NCBI RefSeq assembly: GCF_013359735.1
Contig: NZ_JABFMX010000001.1
Location: 186,001 to 250,000, forward strand
Origin: Arthrobacter sp. C9C5
GTDB lineage: Bacteria > Actinomycetota > Actinomycetes > Actinomycetales > Micrococcaceae
Direction of reading: 5' to 3'
DNA: 64,000 nucleotides
Both the position numbers and the translations under genes were made by a program. Position 1 is the first letter of the stretch; every line of letters begins with the position of its first letter. Shown here piece by piece: positions 24,394 to 32,768 of this stretch. The notes under the pieces were generated by a model that saw only the letters and a list, made by a program, of their open reading frames with translations, did no database searches and had not been told where the DNA came from.

Positions 24394-25041
24394 TCAGTGC
24401 CCCCGCGCGATCCATTCCTCAAGCTGCGGCGCTTCGGCGCCCACACTGGTCGAGTCCCCGTGGCCGGTGCGCACCACCGTGTCCGCGGGAAGCGTGAGCA
24501 GCCGGGACTTGATGGACTCGACGATGGTGGGGAAGTCGCTGAAGGACCGGCCGGTGGCGCCCGGGCCGCCCTGGAACAGCGTGTCGCCGGTGAAGACCGT
24601 GCCCTCGGCGGCCAGGTAGAAGCTCACGGAGCCGGGGGAATGGCCCGGGGTGTGGAGCGCCACCAGCCGCGCGCCGGCGACGTCTAACGTATCGCCGTCG
24701 TCGATGCCCTGATCCGGCTCGGTTCCCGGGAAGACCCGGTCCCAGAGCATCCAGTCCTCCCGGTTCAGGTAGACCGGCGCGTTGACCAGGCCGCGGAACT
24801 CGCCCACCGCGGCGATGTGGTCGTCGTGGCCGTGGGTGAGCAGGATGGCTGTGACTTTCCGGCCGGCGACGGCGGCCGCGATGGCGGCGGCGTCGTGTGC
24901 CGGATCGATCACCACGCATTCCTGGTCATTGCCGACGATCCAGACGTTGTTGTCGACGTCCCAGGTGCCGCCGTCGAGCGAGAACGTGCCCGAGGTGACC
25001 AGCTGGTCGATCCTCAGGCCGGTTTCGGAACCGGCGCTCAC
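24394..25041 (-). CDS. MBL-fold metallo-hydrolase of the mycothiol/formaldehyde module
   Basis: A 215-residue glyoxalase-II-like metallo-beta-lactamase protein. The metal motif [30 protein letters not shown] and VRTGHGDST are complete. The GTG start overlaps the stop of the mycothiol dehydrogenase by 4 bp (GTGA), so the two are coupled. The same pair exists in mycobacteria. I infer that it hydrolyses the S-formyl-mycothiol formed by the dehydrogenase, or another mycothiol thioester; this has not been shown from sequence alone. Confidence 0.88.
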   Translation of the reverse strand: MSAGSETGLRIDQLVTSGTFSLDGGTWDVDNNVWIVGNDQECVVIDPAHDAAAIAAAVAGRKVTAILLTHGHDDHIAAVGEFRGLVNAPVYLNREDWMLWDRVFPGTEPDQGIDDGDTLDVAGARLVALHTPGHSPGSVSFYLAAEGTVFTGDTLFQGGPGATGRSFSDFPTIVESIKSRLLTLPADTVVRTGHGDSTSVGAEAPQLEEWIARGH

Positions 25042-26123
25042 AGCTCGACCACCGAGCGGAGCACGGATCCGGAGTGCATCTTCTCGAACGCTTCCTCGAT
25101 CTGGTCGATCGTGATCCGCTCCGTGACGAAGGCGTCCAGGTCCAGCCGGCCCTGCCGGTAGAGGTCGATCAGCATGGGGAAGTCGCGGGACGGCAGGCAG
25201 TCGCCGTACCAGGAGGACTTCAGCGAGCCGCCGCGGCCGAACACGTCCAGCAGCGGCAGCTCCAGGGTCATCTCCGGGCTGGGGACACCCACCAGGACCA
25301 CAGTGCCCGCGAGGTCCCGGGCATAGAACGCCTGCTTGTACGTCTCCGGCCGTCCCACGGCGTCGATCACGACGTCGGCGCCGAAGCCGCCGGTCAGTTC
25401 GCGGATCGCCTCCACCGGGTCGGCGGAGGAGGAGTCCACGGTGTGGGTGGCGCCGAGTTCCTTGGCGCGTTCGAGCTTCTTGGCGTCGATGTCCACCGCG
25501 ATCACGGTGGTGGCACCGGCGAGCGCGGCGCCGGCGACGGCCGCCACGCCCACGCCGCCGCAGCCGATCACGGCGACGGAATCGCCGCGCTGGACGTTGC
25601 CGGTGTTGATCGCGGCGCCGATGCCCGCCATGACGCCGCAGCCGAGCAGGCCGATCGCGGCGGGGTCGGCGTCGGGGTCCACCTTGGTGCACTGGCCGGC
25701 GGCGACGAGGGTCTTCTCGGCGAAGGCGCCGATGCCGAGGGCGGCGGTGAGTTCGGTGCCGTCCGCCAGCGTCATCTTCTGCGTCGCGTTGTGCGTGTTG
25801 AAGCAGTACTGCGGCTCGCCACGGCGGCAGGCCCGGCACTCGCCGCAAACGGCGCGCCAGTTCAGCACCACACGGTCACCGGGGGCCACCTGGGTGACGC
25901 CGGGGCCGACGGCGCTGACCACACCGGTGGCCTCGTGGCCGAGCAGGAACGGGAAGTCGTCGTTGATGGCGCCCTGCTTGTAGTGCAGGTCGGTGTGGCA
26001 GACACCGCAGGTGAGGATATCCACCAAGGCCTCGCCGGGTCCGGGGTCAGGGACCAGGATGGTCTCCAGGGTGACGGGTGCGTTCTTGGAACGGACTACT
26101 GCGCCTTTGACTTCGTGGACCAT
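25038..26123 (-). CDS. S-(hydroxymethyl)mycothiol dehydrogenase
   Basis: A 361-residue zinc-dependent class III-like alcohol dehydrogenase. [13 protein letters not shown] holds the catalytic zinc ligands, GHEATGVV the next, and [15 protein letters not shown] the structural zinc site. [12 protein letters not shown] is the NAD-binding loop. The enzyme oxidises S-hydroxymethyl-mycothiol (formaldehyde adduct) and can reduce S-nitrosomycothiol; it is the counterpart of M. tuberculosis MscR. The ATG at 26123 follows AAAGGAG by 8 nt, which decides the start. It is followed directly by the MBL-fold gene. Confidence 0.92.
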   Translation of the reverse strand: MVHEVKGAVVRSKNAPVTLETILVPDPGPGEALVDILTCGVCHTDLHYKQGAINDDFPFLLGHEATGVVSAVGPGVTQVAPGDRVVLNWRAVCGECRACRRGEPQYCFNTHNATQKMTLADGTELTAALGIGAFAEKTLVAAGQCTKVDPDADPAAIGLLGCGVMAGIGAAINTGNVQRGDSVAVIGCGGVGVAAVAGAALAGATTVIAVDIDAKKLERAKELGATHTVDSSSADPVEAIRELTGGFGADVVIDAVGRPETYKQAFYARDLAGTVVLVGVPSPEMTLELPLLDVFGRGGSLKSSWYGDCLPSRDFPMLIDLYRQGRLDLDAFVTERITIDQIEEAFEKMHSGSVLRSVVEL

Positions 26124-26239
26124 GGGGCTGGCTCCTTTCATCACCGCTTCCGCGACGGGAAGCGGCACGGCGCGGGCCCCTGGGGTGAGCCGGGAGTCCG
26201 CGCCGTAAGTGGTTTGGGGGGTGTCCTGAAAAGGTGGCT

Positions 26240-26497
26240 TTAGGCCGCGAGGCGGCTCTTGACCTCGGCCGCGGAGGGGTTGGTGGCGGCGGTGCCGTCC
26301 GGGAAGAGCACGGTGGGGACCGTGCGGTTGCCTCCGTTGAGCTGCTCCACGAGTTCGGCGGTGCCTTCGACTTCCTCGATGTTGATCTCGGTGTACCCGA
26401 TGCCCTGCGCGTCCAGCTGCTTCTTCAGCCGGTTGCAGTAGCCGCACCAGGTGGTCGAAAACATGGTGATGGTGCCGGAATCGGGGGTGAAGTCCAC
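26240..26497 (-). CDS. Mycoredoxin-like glutaredoxin
   Basis: An 85-residue glutaredoxin-fold protein with the active site [12 protein letters not shown], a cis-Pro loop RTVPTVLF and Asp/Gly segment. The CGYC motif is that of actinobacterial mycoredoxin Mrx1, which reduces mycothiol mixed disulfides. The GTG start at 26497 follows GAGGAG by 6 nt. It is 116 bp upstream of, and co-directional with, the mycothiol dehydrogenase - MBL pair, giving a three-gene mycothiol module. Confidence 0.9.
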   Translation of the reverse strand: MDFTPDSGTITMFSTTWCGYCNRLKKQLDAQGIGYTEINIEEVEGTAELVEQLNGGNRTVPTVLFPDGTAATNPSAAEVKSRLAA

Positions 26498-26606
26498 GAA
26501 GATCTCCTCAAAGCTGGTTGACGGCGCTGGTTGACGACGATGAGTTGCATCGCCGGTTGCCGACAAAAGTCGTATGTCACTCCCAATAACCGTAACCCGA
26601 GGCCCG

Positions 26607-26638
26607 CTATTCCCTGCTCTATTCCCTGCTCTATTCCC
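26607..26638 (+). repeat. 12-bp tandem repeat, 2.7 copies
   Basis: CTATTCCCTGCT is repeated twice perfectly and a third time for 8 bases, between the divergent mycoredoxin and SRAP genes. It could be slippage-prone spacing in a promoter region. Confidence 0.7.
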
Positions 26639-26657
26639 GCTGGGCGGCCCGCGGTGG

Positions 26658-26663
26658 CATGCT
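26658..26663 (+). promoter_or_regulatory. Candidate -10 of a leaderless promoter (SRAP gene)
   Basis: CATGCT stands 6 nt before the ATG at 26670. The context is nearly the same as before pdxT (TATGCT-GGCACC-ATG). Confidence 0.35.
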
Positions 26664-26669
26664 GGTGCC

Positions 26670-27416
26670 ATGTGTGGACGCTACGTGATGGCCCGGGCCG
26701 TCGGGGACCTGCTGGCAGAATTCGACGCCGAACTCGAGGAAGAGCTGGTGATTCCGCCGTCCTGGAACGTCGCCCCGACCGCGGACGTGCCGATCCTGCT
26801 GGAGCGGCTGGTGGACGGCGAGCCCGTGCGGCAGCTTCACCTTGCCCGCTGGGGACTCGTCCCCTCCTGGGCCAAGGACCCCGGCATCGGCTCGAAGATG
26901 ATCAACGCCCGCAGCGAGAGCGTGCTGGAGAAGCCGGCTTTCCGCAAGGCCACCCGCACCCGGCGCTGCGCCGTGCCGGCAGACGGCTATTACGAGTGGA
27001 AGGGCGAGGGCCGCGGCAAGCAGCCGTACTACGTGCACCCGAAGGACGGCAGCCCGGTGGTCTTCGCGGGGCTCTATGAATGGTGGAAGGACCCGTCAAA
27101 GGCCGAGGGGGACCCGGAACGCTGGCTGCTCTCGACGTCGATCCTCACCACCGACTCTCCGCCGGAGGGCTACGCGGACGGCATGCTGGCGGAACTGACG
27201 GCCCTGCACGACCGCGTCCCGCTGCCGATGGACCGCCGGACCATGGAGACCTGGCTGGACCCGCAGGCCGACGACGCCGCCGCGCTCGTGGGGCTGGTCC
27301 GGGCCGGCGCGCACGACGTCGCCGAGGGCTGGAGGATCGACGCCGTCGGCACCGCCGTCGGGAACGTGAAGAACGACTCTCCGGAACTGATCCAGCCGGT
27401 CGGCAGCCTGTTTTAG
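26670..27416 (+). CDS. SRAP-family abasic-site shielding protein (YedK/HMCES-like)
   Basis: A 248-residue SRAP protein. MCGRY supplies the catalytic Cys2, which forms a thiazolidine crosslink with abasic sites in single-stranded DNA. WNVAPT, ARWGLVPSWA, NARSESV, RCAVPADGYYEW (catalytic Glu region) and HDRVPLPMD (catalytic His) are all present. It must start at this ATG because Cys2 has to be terminal after Met removal. It protects stalled forks at abasic sites. No SOS box was seen nearby. Confidence 0.95.
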   Translation: MCGRYVMARAVGDLLAEFDAELEEELVIPPSWNVAPTADVPILLERLVDGEPVRQLHLARWGLVPSWAKDPGIGSKMINARSESVLEKPAFRKATRTRRCAVPADGYYEWKGEGRGKQPYYVHPKDGSPVVFAGLYEWWKDPSKAEGDPERWLLSTSILTTDSPPEGYADGMLAELTALHDRVPLPMDRRTMETWLDPQADDAAALVGLVRAGAHDVAEGWRIDAVGTAVGNVKNDSPELIQPVGSLF

Positions 27417-27440
27417 CGGACGGGCCTTGGGCCGTGGCGA

Positions 27441-27863
27441 CTAGACCGTGACCTTGCCGCCGGCGTCGACCGTCCAGGTGGGGTTGAATGCGACCTCCCA
27501 GCGGAAACCGTCCGGGTCCGCGAAGTAGCCCGTATAGCCGCCCCAGGGCTGGGTCTTCGGCGCGGCCACGACGACGGCGCCGGCGGCCTCCGCCTGGCGC
27601 ATCGCCTGGTCCACCTCGTCGGCGCTGCCCACGTTGTGGCTCAGGGTGATGCAGGGGACGCCGGCCGGGGGATCGGTGGCCGCCTCGGCCTGCATCTGCC
27701 CGGCGTCCCAGAGCGAGAGGATAAGCCCGTGGTTGACCTGCAGGAAGAGCACCTCGCCGGAAACCTCCCGGTGGACCGGCCACCCGAGGCCCTCCACGTA
27801 GAAGCGGCGCGAGGCGTCAACGCTGCGGACACCCAATGAGATGAAGTCGACTCGTGGTTGCAT
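27441..27863 (-). CDS. VOC (glyoxalase/bleomycin-resistance) family protein
   Basis: A 140-residue vicinal-oxygen-chelate protein. Two beta-alpha-beta-beta-beta modules are visible: FISLGVRSVDASRRFYVEGLGW and ADEVDQAMRQAEAAGAVVV..GYTGYFADPDGFRWEVAFNP. The Glu of WEVAFNP is a likely metal ligand. Substrate unknown. Its ATG is 20 bp from that of the divergent chorismate mutase; -10-like hexamers on the two strands overlap. Confidence 0.88.
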   Translation of the reverse strand: MQPRVDFISLGVRSVDASRRFYVEGLGWPVHREVSGEVLFLQVNHGLILSLWDAGQMQAEAATDPPAGVPCITLSHNVGSADEVDQAMRQAEAAGAVVVAAPKTQPWGGYTGYFADPDGFRWEVAFNPTWTVDAGGKVTV

Positions 27864-27868
27864 CTTTC

Positions 27869-27875
27869 GATACTG
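27869..27875. promoter_or_regulatory. Overlapping divergent -10 elements
   Basis: GATACT (plus, 27869-27874) is 9 nt from the chorismate mutase ATG at 27884; CAGTAT (minus, 27875-27870) is 6 nt from the VOC ATG at 27863. Both genes would be nearly or fully leaderless. Confidence 0.4.
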
Positions 27876-27883
27876 TCATGCAC

Positions 27884-28204
27884 ATGTCCACACATCACCG
27901 TGACGCCAAAGACGCCCAGGCCGATAAGGAACAACTCGCCGCCGTGCGGGTGGCCGTCGACGAGGTGGACGAGCAGATCGTCGCGCTGATCGGCCGGCGC
28001 GAACGGCTGATCCGGATTGCCGGCACCCTGAAGGCGGACAGTGCCGAGGTGCGGGCTCCCGGCCGCGTGGAGCGGGTCCTCGAACACGTCAAGGCGACGG
28101 CGGAGCAGAAGGACATCGACGCCGAGATCGTCGAACAGACCTACCGGGCCATGATCGATGCCTTCATCCGGCTCGAGCTGGACGTCTACAAAGCCTCCAG
28201 CTAG
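27884..28204 (+). CDS. AroQ-class chorismate mutase
   Basis: A 106-residue all-helical chorismate mutase, converting chorismate to prephenate for Phe/Tyr synthesis. The H1 helix VRVAVDEVDEQIVALIGRRE and the R..R..VL segment (APGRVERVLEHVKATAE), followed by VEQTYRAMIDAFIRLEL, match the AroQ dimer fold. An ATG 6 nt earlier (27878) is possible. It is not linked to other shikimate genes. Confidence 0.85.
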   Translation: MSTHHRDAKDAQADKEQLAAVRVAVDEVDEQIVALIGRRERLIRIAGTLKADSAEVRAPGRVERVLEHVKATAEQKDIDAEIVEQTYRAMIDAFIRLELDVYKASS

Positions 28205-28219
28205 GGCTGGCCAGGTCAG

Positions 28220-28606
28220 CTAGAGCGACTCCTCGACTGGCACGTTGGCCTGGTACTCCCGGCCCTCACAGTCGCTGTAGGCCGTCATCAGATGGCCCTT
28301 GGTCAGCCCCATCACCGTGCTCAGCGGAAAATTGCCGGTGATGGTGTTGCCGGAGTGCTCCACACCCTTGAGGTCGAAGTTCTCTTCCGTGCCGTCATGG
28401 CTGAAGCAGAAGAAGGAAACTGCCTCGCCGTTCATGAACTCGATTTCCATCCGGCGCTGGTGCGAATGGTCCGGGGTGGCCGCCACGAGCCCCACCACAT
28501 AGGCCCCGGAACTCGGGATATTCCCGTCTATATCGAACTTCGCCACCAAGGTTGAATCCTTGGCGGCGATGCTTACGTGCTTCAGGAGTGCGCTATGGGA
28601 GCTCAT
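28220..28606 (-). CDS. Hypothetical protein (128 aa)
   Basis: I do not recognise a family. The product is soluble, mainly beta by composition, without signal or membrane segments; it contains two cysteines (FFCFSHDG and SDCEGREY). The ATG at 28606 lacks a ribosome binding site but has CAGGAT exactly 6 nt upstream, again suggesting a leaderless mRNA. It is convergent with chorismate mutase (15 bp) and divergent from the SOS-controlled dnaE2 operon. Confidence 0.6.
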   Translation of the reverse strand: MSSHSALLKHVSIAAKDSTLVAKFDIDGNIPSSGAYVVGLVAATPDHSHQRRMEIEFMNGEAVSFFCFSHDGTEENFDLKGVEHSGNTITGNFPLSTVMGLTKGHLMTAYSDCEGREYQANVPVEESL

Positions 28607-28686
28607 AGCTCAATCCTGCTACCTGCGCCTGCGTCCGTCCACCCCCATCTAGGTTTTGTCCCGGGCCCGGCGTAGACTTGAATTGT

Positions 28687-28702
28687 TCGAAGATATATTC
28701 GA
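28687..28702. promoter_or_regulatory. LexA SOS box upstream of DUF6504 - dnaE2
   Basis: TCGAA-N6-TTCGA, within an 18-bp palindrome of TTCGAA arms (28686-28703), fits the actinobacterial/Bacillus-type LexA box TCGAAC-N4-GTTCGA. It is 50 bp before the ATG of the first gene. Confidence 0.82.
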
Positions 28703-28751
28703 ATACCCTCTCAAGATTCTTGCCAGAGGTCAGCGTATTCCGGGAGGCACC

Positions 28752-29081
28752 ATGGGGATGTTCAGCGAGTCGGTGGACGTCGCCTGCACCCCGGCCGGCC
28801 AGCCGCTGTCCCTTGACTGGGGCGGCCGGCACTACGACGTCTGCGCCGAACCGGTCCGCTGGTTTGAGCGGCGGCAGTGGTGGGCCGAGGAGCAGCGGGC
28901 TCCGCTGGGCAGCGGACCGGGACTGGTGGACCACGAGATCTGGCGGATCCAGGTCCGGGACGCCGGCAGCCCGGAGGGCACCCTCACCCTGGACCTGAGC
29001 CGTCATCTGGGCAGCGGCCGCTGGCGGCTGCTGCGGATCCACGATGCCCTCCGCACACTCAGGAAGCCCGAATCGGCATGA
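28752..29081 (+). CDS. DUF6504 family protein, translesion-synthesis associated
   Basis: A 109-residue protein of the DUF6504 type, a domain found next to or fused with ImuB/DinB-type polymerase proteins in actinobacteria. Typical parts are VDVACTPAGQPLSLDWGGRHYDV, EPVRWFERRQWW and DHEIWRIQV, and a strand-rich end (RWRLLRIHD). GGGAGG precedes the ATG. The stop overlaps the dnaE2 ATG (ATGA), so the two proteins are co-produced in SOS. It may connect the polymerase with a partner; no biochemical role is known to me. Confidence 0.78.
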   Translation: MGMFSESVDVACTPAGQPLSLDWGGRHYDVCAEPVRWFERRQWWAEEQRAPLGSGPGLVDHEIWRIQVRDAGSPEGTLTLDLSRHLGSGRWRLLRIHDALRTLRKPESA

Positions 29082-32000
29082 GCTTCACCCATCTGCACGT
29101 TGCCACCGCCTTCAGCGCCCACTACGGGGTGTCCTGGCCGGAGGAACTGGCCGCTGCCGCCGCCGCGGACGGGGCCACGGCGCTCGCCTGCACGGACCGG
29201 GACGGGCTTTACGGAACGGTCAAGCACCTGAAGGCCTGCATGGCGGCAGGGCTGGACCCAGTCGTGGGGGTGGACCTGGCCGTCTTCGACGACGACGGCG
29301 ACCTCCGCACCCAGCTCGGCGGTCGCGTCGTCGTGCTGGCGCACGGGCAGAACCACGGCGCCGGCTACCGGGCGCTGTGCCGGCTGGTCTCCGACGCGCA
29401 CGCCCGCACCACGGGCAAGGCCGGGGGAACGGTGCCCGTCGCCGTGACCAGGGCGGAACTGGCCTCCCGGGCCCTCGACCCGCAGACCCTCGAACCGGTG
29501 CTGACCGTACTGATCGGCCCGGACTCCGACGTCGGCCGCGCCATGGGCGGCCGGCGCTACCTCCGGCCCCGCACGCTCTTCAAGCGCTGGCTGGACGCCA
29601 TGCCGGCGGGAACTCTCGCCGCCGAAGTCGTCTCGCAGCTCAGCCCGCCCGGCGAGCCGCTGAGCACGGCCCATGCGGTGCGGATGCTCAAGCTCGCCGC
29701 GGAACATGCAGTCCCCGCGGTGCTGAGCAACGCCGTGCGCTACTGTGCCGAGGACGGTGCCGCGACAGCGGACGTGCTGGACTCCGCCCGGACACTGAAA
29801 TCCCTGCCCGAGCTTTCCGCCGCGCCGCAGCTGCAACCCAACGGGCAGGCGTGGCTGAAATCCTCCGCGCAGATGCTGCGGCTTTGCCAGGAGATCATGC
29901 ACGCCGCCGGCTACGGCGCAGCAGACCTCAAGAGCCTGCTGGCACACACCGAGGCGCTCGCGGACCGCTGCCGGATGGACCCGGTCGCGGACATGGGATG
30001 GAAGCAGCCCGTGGTCCCGGAAGCCTCGGTGATCGGAATTGCGGGGGACCCGCTCGTGGAACTCACGCAGCGCTGCGAGGCTGGCATCAGCCGGCGCTTC
30101 CCCGGGATCACCGGCAAAGCCGCCGAAGAGCTGCGTACCCGGCTGGAGCACGAGCTGCGGATCATCGACAGCCTGGGCTTCGCCTCCTATTTCCTGACCG
30201 TGGCCGAGGTGTCCCGGATGATCCTGGACATGGGGGTCCGGGCGGCCGCCCGCGGCTCGGGCGCCTCCAGCCTGGTCAACTTCCTGATCGATGTCAGCCA
30301 GGTCAACCCGCTGCAGCACGACCTCATCTTTGAACGATTCCTGTCCAGGGACCGCGCCACCCTGCCGGACATCGACATCGACGTCGAAAGCGCCGAACGG
30401 CACAACGTTTACCGGAGGATCTTTGAGCGCTTCGGCTCCGAACGCGTCACGCTGATGAGCATGCAGAACGGCTACCGCGCCCGCGGGGCCGTCCGCGACG
30501 CCGGCCTGGCCCTGGGCATGGACGGCGGCGACATCGACGAGATCGCCAAGCAGCTGTGGCGGTTTTCGGCCCGGAACTTCCGCGAAGCCTTGGTGGAGAA
30601 GCCGGAGCTGAAGGAATTCGCCGGCCGGGTGGAGCAGCGGGACTTCACCGAAAACCAGCAGCTGGACCTGCTGGTGGACCTGACCGAACGGCTGGACCGG
30701 CTGCCGCGCCACATCTCGATGCACCCCTGCGGGGTCATCCTGGGCGATGCGACCCTGCTGGACCGCACCCCCGTGCAGCCCAGCGGCCTGGGCCTGCCGA
30801 TGAGCCAGTTCGACAAGCACGACATGGACCCAATGGGCATGCTCAAGCTCGATGTCCTTGGCGTCCGGATGCAGAGTGCCATGGCGTTCGCGGTCCGGGA
30901 GGTGATCCGGCTGCACCCGTCCAAGGCCGAGGTGGTGGCGGCCGGCCGCCACCCCGCAGGACCGGACGGCTCCGGCCCGGACTACATCGCCGCCGACGGC
31001 CGCATCGACCTCAACGCCGTCCCGCTCGACGACGAACCCACCTATGAGCTGATCCGCAGCACCCACACCCTGGGCTGCTTCCAGATCGAATCCCCGGGCC
31101 AGCGGGAACTCATCGGCAAGCTGGCGCCCCGGGAATTCAACGACCTCATCATCGACATCTCGCTGTTCCGGCCGGGTCCGATGAAGTCGGACATGGTCCG
31201 GCCCTTCCTGGAACACCGGCACGGCTTCGCGCCGGAGGTCTACCCGCATCCGGACCTCAAGCCGGTGCTGCAGGAGACCCACGGCGTCACCGTCTTCCAT
31301 GAGCAGATCCTCAAAACCTTCGACGTCATGACCGGCTGCGGGCTTGCCCGGGCCGATGAATTCCGGCGGGCCCTCGGCAACGAGGTGCTCGAGGGCAGGG
31401 TGGAGGAGTTCTTCCGCCGCGAAGCCCGGGCCCGGAACTACACGCCCGAGGTGGTGGACAAGGTCTGGGGGACGCTGAAAGCCTTCGGCAGCTTCGGCTT
31501 CTGCAAGGCCCACGGCGCCGCCTTCGCCGTGCCCACCTACCAGTCGGCCTGGCTCAAGACCCACCACCCGGAAGCTTTCCTGGCCGGGCTCTGGGAACAC
31601 GATCCGGGGATGTACCCCAAGCGGCTGCTGGTGGCCGAAGCCCGGCGGCTGGGGATCCCCATCCTGCCGCTGGACATCAACCGCAGCCAGGCCGAATACC
31701 GGGTGGAACGGGTGGACACCGGCCCGGACCGGGGCAAGCTCGGCATCCGGCTAAGCCTGAACGGCATTTTCGGGCTCTCCGGGGCCGAGCTGAAGCGGAT
31801 CGTGGCCGGACAGCCCTATGATTCCCTCGCGGACCTGCGGGCCCGCACCCGGCTCAGCAAGCCGAGCATCCAGCGCCTGGCCCAGCTCGGCGCCTTCGAC
31901 TCGCTGCACCGCTCCTCCGGCAGCACTGCCAACCGGGCCGACCTGGTCCAGCACCTGCAGCAGCTGCAGGGCAGGCCGCAGCGCAAGGGGGTCGAGGTCA

Positions 32001-32632
32001 TCGAGGGGCAGTTGGCCTTGCCGCTGGGCGACGTCGAGCTCAGGAACCTGTTGGGCGGCCTGCCGGCCCCCACGCTGGTGGAAACCGTGCGCGCCGAACT
32101 GGACCTGTTGGCCCTGGATGTCAGCAGACACCTGATGGACAGCCACCGCCCCTTGCTGGACCGGCTGGGCGTCACGACGGCGGACAAGCTGCTGGGGCTG
32201 CGCAACGGCACCGAGGTGCTGGTGGCCGGGGTTCGGGTGGCCACCCAGACCCCGCCGATGCGCGGCGGCAGGCGGGTGGTGTTCATCAGCATTGATGACG
32301 GCACCGGCTGCGTGGACTCGGTGTTCTTCCATGAGGCCCAGGAACAGTCCGGACCGCTGCTGTTCGGGACCCGGCTGCTGCTGATCCGCGGAACCACCCG
32401 GCGGACCGGCCCGCGGGGCATCAGCATCAGCGCCTCGATGGCCTGGGACCTCAGCCGGACCGAAACGCTGCCCTTCCCCGCGCCCGCAGACGGTACGGCT
32501 GACACGACGGCTTCTGCCGGGGTGGCCGCCGGAGGAGCTGCTGCCCACGCGCCGGCCGGCCCGGAGCTCCCGGTCCAGGGCCCGCTGGACGGGATCCGCC
32601 GGACCCTGGCCATCACCGGGTTCTCCGGCTAA
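29078..32632 (+). CDS. dnaE2: Error-prone DNA polymerase DnaE2 (ImuC)
   Basis: A 1184-residue C-family polymerase of the non-essential, error-prone subgroup. An N-terminal PHP domain starts FTHLHVATAFSAHYG. The palm carries RGSGASSLVNFLIDVSQVNP and the catalytic PDIDIDVESAERH; later come the fingers (GCFQIESPGQRE, FRPGPMKSDMV), a helix-hairpin-helix region (LSKPSIQRLAQLGAFDSL) and an OB fold (VLVAGVRVATQTPPMRGG). It performs mutagenic translesion synthesis, in mycobacteria together with ImuA' and ImuB, which are not in this window. The LexA box upstream makes it SOS-induced. Confidence 0.95.
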   Translation: MSFTHLHVATAFSAHYGVSWPEELAAAAAADGATALACTDRDGLYGTVKHLKACMAAGLDPVVGVDLAVFDDDGDLRTQLGGRVVVLAHGQNHGAGYRALCRLVSDAHARTTGKAGGTVPVAVTRAELASRALDPQTLEPVLTVLIGPDSDVGRAMGGRRYLRPRTLFKRWLDAMPAGTLAAEVVSQLSPPGEPLSTAHAVRMLKLAAEHAVPAVLSNAVRYCAEDGAATADVLDSARTLKSLPELSAAPQLQPNGQAWLKSSAQMLRLCQEIMHAAGYGAADLKSLLAHTEALADRCRMDPVADMGWKQPVVPEASVIGIAGDPLVELTQRCEAGISRRFPGITGKAAEELRTRLEHELRIIDSLGFASYFLTVAEVSRMILDMGVRAAARGSGASSLVNFLIDVSQVNPLQHDLIFERFLSRDRATLPDIDIDVESAERHNVYRRIFERFGSERVTLMSMQNGYRARGAVRDAGLALGMDGGDIDEIAKQLWRFSARNFREALVEKPELKEFAGRVEQRDFTENQQLDLLVDLTERLDRLPRHISMHPCGVILGDATLLDRTPVQPSGLGLPMSQFDKHDMDPMGMLKLDVLGVRMQSAMAFAVREVIRLHPSKAEVVAAGRHPAGPDGSGPDYIAADGRIDLNAVPLDDEPTYELIRSTHTLGCFQIESPGQRELIGKLAPREFNDLIIDISLFRPGPMKSDMVRPFLEHRHGFAPEVYPHPDLKPVLQETHGVTVFHEQILKTFDVMTGCGLARADEFRRALGNEVLEGRVEEFFRREARARNYTPEVVDKVWGTLKAFGSFGFCKAHGAAFAVPTYQSAWLKTHHPEAFLAGLWEHDPGMYPKRLLVAEARRLGIPILPLDINRSQAEYRVERVDTGPDRGKLGIRLSLNGIFGLSGAELKRIVAGQPYDSLADLRARTRLSKPSIQRLAQLGAFDSLHRSSGSTANRADLVQHLQQLQGRPQRKGVEVIEGQLALPLGDVELRNLLGGLPAPTLVETVRAELDLLALDVSRHLMDSHRPLLDRLGVTTADKLLGLRNGTEVLVAGVRVATQTPPMRGGRRVVFISIDDGTGCVDSVFFHEAQEQSGPLLFGTRLLLIRGTTRRTGPRGISISASMAWDLSRTETLPFPAPADGTADTTASAGVAAGGAAAHAPAGPELPVQGPLDGIRRTLAITGFSG

Positions 32633-32768
32633 GCGGCGGCAAAACGCCGGCCGACCGGCGGCGGGCTGCGTTGGTTGGCCTATCCGGAACCCGATAGCAT
32701 GGACGAGGCTGGCTGTGGTCCCCGTACGCCACAAGCTACGAAGCCTTAACTTTGAATAGGAGACACCC

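Noticed and set aside
28877..29077. Longer dnaE2 frame starting at 28877
   Set aside because: The frame extends through the coupled DUF6504 gene; the ATG at 29078 overlaps that stop and starts the conserved PHP domain.
32633..32768. T-box riboswitch before thrS
   Set aside because: The gap is only 136 bp and shows no T-box sequence (AGGGTGGNACCGCG-like) or specifier stem.
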